Of a stretch of DNA of 64,000 bases, positions 1 to 6,702 are shown piece by piece (positions within the stretch are counted from its first letter, which is position 1; each line of letters starts with the position of its first letter). The stretch covers positions 1-64,000 of the forward strand of contig DATKUK010000012.1 of NCBI GenBank assembly GCA_035530655.1, given 5' to 3'. Below the pieces are notes generated by a model that saw only the letters and a program-made list of their open reading frames with translations, made no database searches and was not told the DNA's origin. A program made the position numbers and the translations under genes. The DNA is from DATKUK01 sp035530655 (GTDB lineage Bacteria > Planctomycetota > Phycisphaerae > UBA1845 > DATKUK01).

Positions 1-520
1 CGGCGGGCATGAACTAAAGCCCGGGAAAGGTAAAATACTCCACACTGATGGGCGGTGTCGGTGAAGTGCGGCGGTCACCGGCCCGAAGCGGCATGCAGAC
101 ACTCAGGCTGCCGCGCTACCTCTGGCCGTCGCGCCCGCCGAGGCTCCCGTCAGCGGACAAGCCGAATTTATTGTACCGAAGCAGGTGCCGGGCAACAAGG
201 GCAAATCCTGTCCTGACCTCAAGTCGCTGAAAGCCCGGTGGGGCGGCGTGGCGTGCCCGGCCGATTGACGGGGCCGGCCTCGTAAAAACCCTTTTCGACG
301 GAGCGGAACCCGTTGGATTATGGGACGAAGGTCGAAGTCGCCCGACCTGCCGGCCCGAGTGCTTAATGGGTGGTACGGTCAATCCCGGCGCGCCGGGACG
401 CGCCCTACGGGACTACCGACGGCGCCGCGACCGAAAGTGTAGGGGGTGCGTACTCGCCCGCCTCTACATCCTTGCTCACCCACTACGTGATGGGAACCAC
501 CGTCCACCGCAGGACAGACT

Positions 521-550
521 CGTTTAGCGGCGACCCGAAGGGGAGCGCGC
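521..550 (+). repeat. 30-bp dispersed repeat, copy 1
   Basis: The 30 bases starting CGTTTAGCGGCGACCCGAAG are identical to those at 590-619, 69 bp downstream. A diverged inverted copy lies at 5801-5830. The core GTTTAGCGGCGACCC recurs only in non-coding DNA of this window, which suggests a dispersed intergenic repeat rather than coding sequence. Confidence 0.85.
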
Positions 551-589
551 GCCGCCAGTCCCGGTGTGATGCAACCCGCGAGGTATACC

Positions 590-619
590 CGTTTAGCGGC
601 GACCCGAAGGGGAGCGCGC
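590..619 (+). repeat. 30-bp dispersed repeat, copy 2
   Basis: Identical over 30 bases to 521-550, in the same orientation. It lies 65 bp beyond the stop codon of the minus-strand beta-helix gene, so it is in that gene's downstream region. Confidence 0.85.
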
Positions 620-683
620 AGTCGGAGACGGGGCCGCCCAAAACCTCAGGCGGCCCCATGATTCCCGTCGGTTTATCGCCCGC

Positions 684-3152
684 TTATGGGCACAAGCTAG
701 GTTTGGCTGGGGCGCGATGCCCCATGTTCTCCTTCACTACCGTTTTGTCGGCGGTCGTCACCCGGCCGCTGCCGTTGAGATCCTCGCGCAGATCACCCCG
801 CTGGCCGAGCGCTGCCTCTACACAACTGTAATCTGCCGTCGTGACGCGACCACTGTTGTTGCAGTCGCCCACCAGCGTGTAGATCTCGAACTGGAACGGC
901 AGCACGTGGTTCCAGCCCGGGGCCGACTCCACCTGATACCAGGTTAGATCGGGCAACACGTCATGGTTATTCGGATCGTTTGGATCCGTCTCCCTGGCCT
1001 CCAGCGTGCAGCCGTTCGGGTCGTCGGTGTCGATCGAATAGGTGAAGGTCTCGCTGACGTCCACGCAGTTCCAGTTCGGATCGTTCGGATCGCTCGGATC
1101 CATCATCTGCTTAATGACCAGTGGGTTGCCCGAGCCCGGAAGCGTGATGGGCCGGTCGAAGACACACAGAATGAGGTTGTTCTGCGTCTTGGGCAGGCTC
1201 CCGTCCGCCGGCGGTTCGCTGCTGACCAGCGACATCCCGTACTCGTCCGCACCCATATCCACTTCCACACCCATCACCCGCGGCTGCCCGTCGATGTCGA
1301 GTTGCCCGCCATAGCTCCCATTCGGATTGCCGGCGTCGACACAAGGCGAGTTTGCCGTCAGGTGGTAATCCAGAATCACATACCCATCGCCCAAGTCCAC
1401 CCACGACTCCTGATTGGTAAACGTCGGCCAGTCGACCCACGCTCTAACCGTGGCCGACGTGTTGCCCACGACGACATACCTGCGATCCTGAGCCGTATCC
1501 GGATTGATGACCTTTCCCACCAAAGCATCACTCGTCCAGCTACTGCTGCTGTCGGTGAACGTGACCTCGAAGGTGTTCGGATCGTAACTGCCATCGCTTA
1601 ACCAGTTGCCCGTCGAGCCGCTTACGCTCGCGTACTCCGGATCATCATCGATGTTGTTGGACCATGTGAAGATCCCCGGATCGTTCGGATCGTTCGGATC
1701 GTACTGGTAAACACCGTCGGTCCCCTCTTCCACATCGCAATAGGAAACCGAGACGGAAGGTGTTGGGGTGCACGAATGATTGCAGTCCGTATTCACGTAG
1801 ATCTGCTGCCCGGTGTTGTCGTTCGGGTTGTTCGGGTCGTCGTACGATGCGTCGTTGCCGTACAGAATGGTGTTGGAGATGAAAGCCAACATCGGACTGC
1901 AATACCCCCAAACGTACATCCCTCCACCATACACCGCATGGTTACCTCGGAAGGTGCAGTTGTTTACGATTAACGTGCCCGCTCCTGCTCCGTCACAATT
2001 CGGGTCGCCATTGTCATACCTGAAGTACGCCCCCCCTCCCCTGGTTTCCCCACCCGGGTTCTCGTTCTCGGCAATGACACAATCGGTCAGGGCTAGAGTA
2101 CGACTCACTGCCCCGGAGAAATCGTACGAGATCCCCGAACCATGGCTGTTTCCACTGATCAGGCATCGTGTCAGCGTTCGGTTGCCCCCTACATTTTCAA
2201 AGGCAACGCCTCCGTCCTCGTTCCCCGTTACCACGCAGTCGGTCATGTCCCCACAGTTGTACAAACCACCGCCTTCGCCCTCGCAATAGTTCCCGCTTAT
2301 AGTGCACTCGCTGATCGACGCATTACACAGCGCCAGCCCGCCTCCGTTCTGGTACGCGTGGTTCCCGGCAATGATGCAGTCCGTGATCGTCCCATCGCAG
2401 AGTAACAATCCACCACCATTACCCTCGTCCGACGTGTTGCCGGCGATGACGTTGCCCGCAAGCTCTCCGTCACAGTCGTACAACCCACCTCCGTCATATG
2501 TCCCAACGTTGCCGACGATAAGGCAATTGCTGATCTTTCCGTTGCAGCGATAGAGCCCGCCCCCTTTATCGGCGCTATTATCCTTGTTTTCACACTCGAT
2601 GATGTCGCCATCGCAATAAGCGATGCCGCCCCCATTGTAGTCAATCACCGCCCTGTTACCCGTGATCACACACTTTGAGATCGTCGCCTCCGTGCGATTG
2701 TTCGGGTCGTTCGGATCCAACCCCATAATCCCCGCGCCGTCACCGTAAGGACGGCCCCTTGTGATCGTAAAACCCGTCAACACCGTGTTCGGATCCTCGC
2801 TGCCGGCAAACGTCACCACCGAGGAATTCGCATCGTTCGCATCGATCACCGTCGCGGCCACCACGTTCGGGTCGTTCGGGTCGTCGCTCCGCAGGACGAT
2901 GCTCTTACCGCCGAAGGCAATGGTTTCGTAGTACGTCGCCTCCGCCACGATCACCGTGTCGCCGTTGCTGGTCACACCGATCGCCGTCTGGATCGTCGCC
3001 TTCGGTCCGTTCGGCGACACGCAGTTCGGGTCGGTACCCGACCAGCCGTCATTCCCACAAGGGCCATTCACATAGTACGTTGTGGCCCACACTCCCGCGC
3101 TGCTGGCGACCAGTACCGCCACCGCCAGCGCACCGATACTCTTTGCACTCAT
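684..3152 (-). CDS. Secreted right-handed beta-helix repeat protein with C-terminal dockerin domain
   Basis: The 822-aa product starts with a signal peptide (MSAKSIGALAVAVLVASSAG, cleavage likely near AGVWA). The body is a pectate-lyase-like beta-helix with repeated G-G-G-L/I-Y/A-x-C and I-x-G-N rungs across roughly residues 40-480. The C-terminus (about the last 65 residues) has two calcium-loop repeats, DCNNSGRVTTADY and DLNGSGRVTTADK, typical of dockerin type I. Sixteen D-P-N triplets, often as DPNDPN, interrupt the predicted loops. ATG at 3152 follows a GGGAGG ribosome site; a GTG three bases upstream is also in frame. Such proteins are usually cell-surface or extracellular; the dockerin would pair with a cohesin partner, none of which is in the window. 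Catalytic activity cannot be assigned. Confidence 0.85.
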   Translation of the reverse strand: MSAKSIGALAVAVLVASSAGVWATTYYVNGPCGNDGWSGTDPNCVSPNGPKATIQTAIGVTSNGDTVIVAEATYYETIAFGGKSIVLRSDDPNDPNVVAATVIDANDANSSVVTFAGSEDPNTVLTGFTITRGRPYGDGAGIMGLDPNDPNNRTEATISKCVITGNRAVIDYNGGGIAYCDGDIIECENKDNSADKGGGLYRCNGKISNCLIVGNVGTYDGGGLYDCDGELAGNVIAGNTSDEGNGGGLLLCDGTITDCIIAGNHAYQNGGGLALCNASISECTISGNYCEGEGGGLYNCGDMTDCVVTGNEDGGVAFENVGGNRTLTRCLISGNSHGSGISYDFSGAVSRTLALTDCVIAENENPGGETRGGGAYFRYDNGDPNCDGAGAGTLIVNNCTFRGNHAVYGGGMYVWGYCSPMLAFISNTILYGNDASYDDPNNPNDNTGQQIYVNTDCNHSCTPTPSVSVSYCDVEEGTDGVYQYDPNDPNDPGIFTWSNNIDDDPEYASVSGSTGNWLSDGSYDPNTFEVTFTDSSSSWTSDALVGKVINPDTAQDRRYVVVGNTSATVRAWVDWPTFTNQESWVDLGDGYVILDYHLTANSPCVDAGNPNGSYGGQLDIDGQPRVMGVEVDMGADEYGMSLVSSEPPADGSLPKTQNNLILCVFDRPITLPGSGNPLVIKQMMDPSDPNDPNWNCVDVSETFTYSIDTDDPNGCTLEARETDPNDPNNHDVLPDLTWYQVESAPGWNHVLPFQFEIYTLVGDCNNSGRVTTADYSCVEAALGQRGDLREDLNGSGRVTTADKTVVKENMGHRAPAKPSLCP

Positions 3153-3473
3153 CACGTGCCTCCCTTCGCTAAATGTGATGTGTCGTCCCTGTGCTACCCA
3201 ACTAGCCGGCTACCGCGCCTCGTTCCCCGAACACTAGGGTATGATATATGTCAGAGCGATTCACGTTGGAAGCATCTTTCGGATGCAAATTTCGCAAAAA
3301 GCATTCGTGCCCGCCCTTCGGCACCGCACGACTTGCCCGTCCAGTCGCACCCGGGAACCACCGTCCGCCGCCCAGCCACAGCGGCCACCACCGTCAGCAG
3401 GCAGTGCTGACTTTTAGAGCTCATCGACGCGCTTAACCTCCCGCGTGCCCCCCCCTCGAAGGAAGACCGGCTT
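3153..3473. other. Intergenic region between beta-helix and isomerase genes
   Basis: About 320 bp without a supportable gene. It must hold the promoter of the minus-strand beta-helix gene. The only candidate I see is a weak -10 (TATCAT on the minus strand, near 3241-3246) with no convincing -35. The short open frames here lack family signatures. Confidence 0.5.
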
Positions 3474-4241
3474 TCAGTCGACCCGCCCACTTCGCCGCAG
3501 GTACGCCACCGAGTCGGCTACGTGCTGCTTGATCTGCTCCTCGTCGCGCTCGACGCCCTGGCTGCCCTCGAGCTCCATGGTGAACGGGCCGGCGAAGCCC
3601 CGCTCGTTGAGCAGCCGAAACACCGTCGGAAAGTCCACCACGCCCTCGCCCAGCGTCGGAAAGTCGAACTGCCCCACGCCGCCGCGCGTGTCCTTCAGGT
3701 GCACGGCCTCCACGTACGGCAGCACCTTGCGCAGCTCGGTGACCGCGTCGGTGCCCTCGTTGTAGAAGTAGATGTTGGCTGTATCGAAGTTCACCCGCAC
3801 GTTGGGATGGTCCACGGCCCGCATCGTATCGGCCGCCACGTCGCCGTTGGTGGCCAGGTTCGGGTGCGTCTCGATCACCACGATCACGCCATGTCTTCGC
3901 GCCGCGTCGCCGATAGCTCTCAGACGTGCGTAGGCCTGCTCGCGCGGGCCGTCGCCGGTCTTAACGCTGGTGAACACGCGATCCACCCCAAACTGTTCAC
4001 ACACGACGAACCCCTCGCCGGCCGTCTCGATCACCCGCTCGTCGTTAAGGTCCAGCCGCACCTGGAACGAGCTGACCTTCAGCCCCGACGCATCCAGCCT
4101 GGCCCGGAGGTCGGCCGCCTCGTCCGCCGTCGGCACGGTCGTCTCGATATGGCCCACCCCGATGGTCGGCAGATGTGTCCACGCCGTCTGGACGAACTGC
4201 TTGTAGCTGCCCAGCCGGCACGCCAACACGTTTCCGCTCAT
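3474..4241 (-). CDS. Sugar phosphate isomerase/epimerase (xylose isomerase-like TIM barrel)
   Basis: The 255-aa protein has the AP_endonuc_2/xylose-isomerase-like TIM barrel layout. Metal-ligand candidates can be read in order: E in VVIETHPNLA, D and N in VRVNFDTANIY, H in VEAVHLKDTRGGVGQFDFP, and the closing Glu in FTMELEGSQG. The GxGxxDFPTV segment (residues about 195-210) is typical of this group. ATG at 4241 sits behind GGAG. Family members isomerise or epimerise ketoses or inositol derivatives in the cytoplasm; the actual substrate is not indicated by the neighbours. It is monocistronic as far as can be seen. Confidence 0.85.
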   Translation of the reverse strand: MSGNVLACRLGSYKQFVQTAWTHLPTIGVGHIETTVPTADEAADLRARLDASGLKVSSFQVRLDLNDERVIETAGEGFVVCEQFGVDRVFTSVKTGDGPREQAYARLRAIGDAARRHGVIVVIETHPNLATNGDVAADTMRAVDHPNVRVNFDTANIYFYNEGTDAVTELRKVLPYVEAVHLKDTRGGVGQFDFPTLGEGVVDFPTVFRLLNERGFAGPFTMELEGSQGVERDEEQIKQHVADSVAYLRRSGRVD

Positions 4242-4474
4242 AATGACTCCAAAGCGTCAGACCTCGGTCCTTGATCCCGGCAGATCCCGTCCGTGATGCT
4301 TAGCCGGGCCTGATATTGGCCGTAAAACCTTTCCACACAAAGCCTTAGGTCCAAACTCTCCTTGTCCGCCCCTGCGGCGAGGCCGCCTCGTCGCGAGGGC
4401 ATTGTAGGGGCGCCCGCAGCTTCGACAAAGGCCGAAAGCCGCCACGGGCGGGCCACACAAAAAAACTGTCTGCT

Positions 4475-4503
4475 TTTGGAAATTGTTCACAATAGAATAT
4501 AAT
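4475..4503 (+). promoter_or_regulatory. Sigma-70-type promoter for the small secreted protein
   Basis: TTTGGA (4475-4480), a 17-bp spacer and a perfect TATAAT (4498-4503) give a good vegetative promoter inside a locally AT-rich patch. The predicted transcript starts near 4510 and would carry a leader of about 120 nt before the ATG at 4634. Confidence 0.6.
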
Positions 4504-4536
4504 CGATCGACGTCTACGGATAGCGGAAGGTCGGGC

Positions 4537-4598
4537 CTGACGCCATCGGGCAGGGCGGAACCGGCCCATCGCTCGGCGAGAGCCGGCGAGGGCGTCAG
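4537..4598 (+). promoter_or_regulatory. Nested stem-loop in the 5' leader of the small secreted protein
   Basis: CTGACGCC (4537-4544) pairs perfectly with GGCGTCAG (4591-4598), enclosing an inner CCGGC/GCCGG stem (4561-4565 with 4582-4586). The structure lies wholly between the predicted transcription start and the ribosome site (GGAGGTGCGATC before ATG 4634). It does not match any riboswitch consensus I know well enough to name. It could be a cis-regulatory RNA or simply GC-driven folding. Confidence 0.4.
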
Positions 4599-4633
4599 CG
4601 AAACGCAGGAATGGACCAAATGGAGGTGCGATC

Positions 4634-4888
4634 ATGATCCGGCGAATCACGGGCAAATGGTTGGTGCCGGCATTGGCGGTGGGCATGCTGGCTTTGGGTC
4701 AGTACGGCGGGTGTACGATTGACGATGGGGCGTTCGGCTACTTCACGCCCTTCTCGCAGGGCGGGTTGTTCAGCCAGCCGACCAGCTACGGCGGAACCTA
4801 CGTGATCGAGGAGGTTTACGAGGAGGAGTACTACGAAGAGTACGAAGAGGTTTCCTACGGCTGGGACTGGCTGTGGGAGAGCTGGTAA
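4634..4888 (+). CDS. Small secreted/lipoprotein-like protein with Tyr/Glu/Trp-rich tail
   Basis: The 84-aa product has an N-terminal signal sequence (MIRRITGKWLVPALAVGMLA) ending at a Cys in the weak lipobox-like context QYGGC. It continues with a short Gly/Phe/Tyr-rich part and a C-terminal tail dominated by Tyr, Glu and Trp (EEVYEEEYYEEYEEV and later WDWLWESW). GGAGG lies 8 bases before the ATG, and a strong promoter and structured leader precede it, so it is very likely expressed. I do not recognise the family. The acidic aromatic tail would suit cation or surface binding, but that is speculation. Confidence 0.7.
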   Translation: MIRRITGKWLVPALAVGMLALGQYGGCTIDDGAFGYFTPFSQGGLFSQPTSYGGTYVIEEVYEEEYYEEYEEVSYGWDWLWESW

Positions 4889-4903
4889 TCGCTTGTGGTC
4901 GCA

Positions 4904-4956
4904 CCCCGGCATGGGCGCGGTGCGGGCTCGGCGCTCGCCCGTGCCGATGCCCGGGG
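4904..4956. terminator. Inverted repeat between convergent genes
   Basis: CCCCGGCAT (4904-4912) and ATGCCCGGGG (4947-4956) can pair with a one-base bulge in the 80-bp gap between two convergent genes. There is no T-tract on either side, so intrinsic termination is only a possibility. Confidence 0.3.
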
Positions 4957-4968
4957 CGCCCCTCGCCC

Positions 4969-5661
4969 CTAGCGGGCGAACAACGCCTGGCAGAACTCCA
5001 CGTCCACACTTTCGAGCGAGTCGACCACGGTTTGGGCTGAGCCAAGCTGCTCGGCCGCGTGCGACGTGGTAACCGCCAGCACCCGCATGTCGGCTGCGTG
5101 GGCGGCTTTGATGCCGGGCAGCGAATCTTCGACGACGAGACACTCGCGGGCTTGCAGCGGCGGTTCGAGCGGGGCGGCCTCCCGCAAGCGCTCCAGCGCC
5201 AACAGGTAACCCTGCGGATCGGGCTTGCCGACCGCAACGTCTTCGGTCGTTACGATGGCCTTGAAGCACCCGTCGAGACCCAGTCGCTGCACGACCAGAT
5301 CGACCTCCGGTCGAATCGCTCCCGAGTAAATCGCCAGCGGCCAGTGCTGGGCTGCGCTTCGTACGAGTTGCTGCACGCCGGGCAGGGGGGCAAGATCACG
5401 CTCGATCATCTCCAGGTACAGTCGGCGTTTCTGCTCCAGCAGGTCGGCCCAGAGCTGCTCGCCGAGTTGCTTGCCCGCGTGGGCGAAGGCGTGGACGAAC
5501 ACCCCCGCATCGTCGTAGCCCAGGCAGTGCTCGTAATACTCCTGCCGCGAGAGAGACACTCCATGCTCGCTCAGGGCGCGGGCAAAGGCGGCGTAGTGCA
5601 CCGGTTCGGTGTCGGCGATCACGCCGTCGCAGTCGAAGATGATGGCACGCAGCTCGTTCAA
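4969..5661 (-). CDS. HAD-superfamily phosphatase/phosphomutase (beta-PGM-like)
   Basis: The 230-aa cytoplasmic protein shows the HAD motifs in order: motif I IIFDCDGVIADTEP near the N-terminus, an alpha-helical cap of about residues 15-85, motif II IYSGA, the Lys in VGKPDPQGY and motif IV VVEDSLPGIKAAHAADM. The DCDGV/DTEPVH start and cap size place it with beta-phosphoglucomutase/phosphoglycolate-phosphatase-like enzymes acting on sugar phosphates. The start is TTG at 5661, chosen because GGAGG lies 6 bases upstream and motif I begins 6 residues later; a longer in-frame extension to 5862 runs into repeat DNA and is rejected. Substrate unknown. Confidence 0.88.
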   Translation of the reverse strand: MNELRAIIFDCDGVIADTEPVHYAAFARALSEHGVSLSRQEYYEHCLGYDDAGVFVHAFAHAGKQLGEQLWADLLEQKRRLYLEMIERDLAPLPGVQQLVRSAAQHWPLAIYSGAIRPEVDLVVQRLGLDGCFKAIVTTEDVAVGKPDPQGYLLALERLREAAPLEPPLQARECLVVEDSLPGIKAAHAADMRVLAVTTSHAAEQLGSAQTVVDSLESVDVEFCQALFAR

Positions 5662-5800
5662 GCAAACACCTCCGTAAGCTTTTGGGGCGGGGATTATAGC
5701 GGCAATCGGCGCCGGCGACCACGTTGTGTGCGGATGGTGCATGGGTCGTCGCCGCAGAGTTTTTGAAGTGCAGGAGAGTGTGTGCGTTCCTGCGGTCGGT

Positions 5801-5830
5801 AAACGCTCCCCTGACGGGTCGCCGCTAAAC
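5801..5830 (-). repeat. Dispersed repeat, inverted diverged copy
   Basis: The reverse complement begins GTTTAGCGGCGACCCG and continues TCAGGGGAGCG, matching 521-550 apart from a one-base insertion and a substitution next to the GGGGAGCG block. It lies upstream of the HAD gene start at 5661. Confidence 0.7.
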
Positions 5831-5876
5831 AACTCCGACCACAACCAACGTCGGTAAACCACTGGCGCTGGGGGAG

Positions 5877-5972
5877 CGAGCGATCCTGTGTCGAGTCGCC
5901 GCTAAACGGTTGATGCGAAAGTGTCGAGCGATTCCGTATCGGGTCGCCGGTAAACGGTTGGCGCGAATCGCA
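5877..5972 (-). repeat. Tandem 48-bp repeat, two copies
   Basis: Two adjacent 48-bp units (5877-5924, 5925-5972) each begin CGAGCGAT and contain a TCG(A/G)GTCGCCG(C/G)TAAACGGTTG core, with about ten differences between them. The core is the same as in the dispersed 30-bp element. Confidence 0.65.
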
Positions 5973-6025
5973 TCGCGCGCGAAGGCAAACGACCGACCGA
6001 AGCGCCGCGCCACGGTTTGCGGCGG

Positions 6026-6298
6026 TCAGTCTTCGTCGGCGTCGGCGCCCTCGGGTTCGGGCGGCTCGAAGGGCGTCGGCTCGAGGTTGCCCTGCTGGTC
6101 GGCCTGGAGCTTTTGGATCTTCATCTCCGCGTCGGCCAACACCTTGCGGCAGTGTTGGATCAGGCCCATACCCTCTTCGTATTTGGTGATGGACTCCTCC
6201 AGCCCGATCTTGCCCTGCTCGATGTCCTCGACGATGGCCTCGAGCTTCTCGAGCGCCTGTTCGAACGTGACCTGCTTATTCTTACCTGACTGTGCCAT
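6026..6298 (-). CDS. xseB: Exodeoxyribonuclease VII small subunit
   Basis: The 90-aa protein matches XseB in length and sequence: TFEQALEKLEAIVEDIEQGK, then LEESITKYEEGMGLIQHCRKVLADAEMKIQKL (quoted in part), two helices of the conserved coiled-coil hairpin, ending in an acidic tail. XseB binds the large subunit XseA to form the processive single-strand exonuclease VII. XseA is not in this window, and the frequent xseB-ispA-dxs neighbourhood is split here, because ispA-dxs lies at 49.9-52.8 kb. The start ATG has only a modest GGA ribosome site. Confidence 0.93.
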   Translation of the reverse strand: MAQSGKNKQVTFEQALEKLEAIVEDIEQGKIGLEESITKYEEGMGLIQHCRKVLADAEMKIQKLQADQQGNLEPTPFEPPEPEGADADED

Positions 6299-6404
6299 GC
6301 TTCCGCTACTCAGACGACGGTTGTGCCGGAATCTCCAAGTCTCGGCCAGGACACGATTGTAGCAGAATGACGCCCTCCACGCGCATAGTCCGACGGGACG
6401 CTCG

Positions 6405-6587
6405 CTACACGCTCAGCAGCGTCCAGCCCGACTGGAGCATGTCGGTCAGCGGCTTGCCCATGCCGCGGACGGTAATGCCCAGTTCGCGGAGCTTGTCGGC
6501 CACCCCGTACATGTTGGCACACACGATGCAGGCCTGCACGTCGACGCCGGTACCTGCGATGGCGAGCAGGGGTGGCTGTTGCGGCAT
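6405..6587 (-). pseudogene. DsrE-family-like C-terminal remnant
   Basis: A 60-residue frame starting MPQQPPLLAIAGTGVDVQAC and continuing IVCANMYGVADKLRELGITV to a tail ending GWTLLSV resembles the second half of DsrE/DsrF-fold sulfur-relay proteins (G-V-x-V-x-x-C-x-x-C, then an amphipathic helix). The N-terminal half of the fold is missing, no ribosome site precedes the first ATG, and the upstream DNA is taken by the divergent gene at 6703. I read it as a truncated remnant; a genuine small protein is possible. Confidence 0.4.
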
Positions 6588-6702
6588 TGATGGCCCCGTC
6601 GGCGTCCGAGTTGCTTCATCAGGGTTCCGCGGTCTGGTATGATTCGCCGCGGCGCGGGCGACCCTGGGCGGTCCCACGCGCCTTCTGGGAGCTTTGCCGG
6701 CG

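Larger units (their letters stand above)
1..683. other. Left-edge non-coding region
   Basis: I see no convincing gene here. The short open frames have no start context, no recognisable product and overlap each other on both strands. The stretch holds a GC palindrome (CCCGGCGCGCCGGG, 384-397) preceded by a GGGTGGTACGGTC motif (369-381), which resembles intergenic repeats near 40.8 kb. It also holds two identical 30-bp repeats (listed separately). The downstream end is the 3' side of the minus-strand beta-helix gene. Confidence 0.6.
5662..6025. repeat. Repeat-rich intergenic region
   Basis: This 364-bp gap holds no supportable gene. It contains an inverted, slightly diverged copy of the 521-550 repeat (5801-5830, minus-strand core GTTTAGCGGCGACCCG). 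It also contains a two-copy tandem repeat of 48 bp (5877-5924 and 5925-5972), each copy containing CGCCG(C/G)TAAACGGTTG. All carry the GTTTA(G/C)CGGCGAC core in the same orientation, so the gap looks like an accumulation site for this element. Confidence 0.7.

Noticed and set aside
370..831. Open frame across the left-edge repeats
   Set aside because: It is built largely from the repeat DNA and runs antisense into the end of the beta-helix gene; no family signature or ribosome site.
963..1601. 212-codon plus-strand frame inside the beta-helix gene
   Set aside because: Antisense to a well-supported coding sequence in high-GC DNA; composition and length fit a shadow frame.
3522..4274. 250-codon frame antisense to the isomerase-like gene
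   Set aside because: The minus-strand protein has clear TIM-barrel motifs; the other strand shows none.
4510..4633. c-di-GMP (GEMM) or other known riboswitch in the small-protein leader
   Set aside because: I compared the stems and conserved loops I remember for GEMM and they do not fit; only an unnamed structured leader can be claimed.
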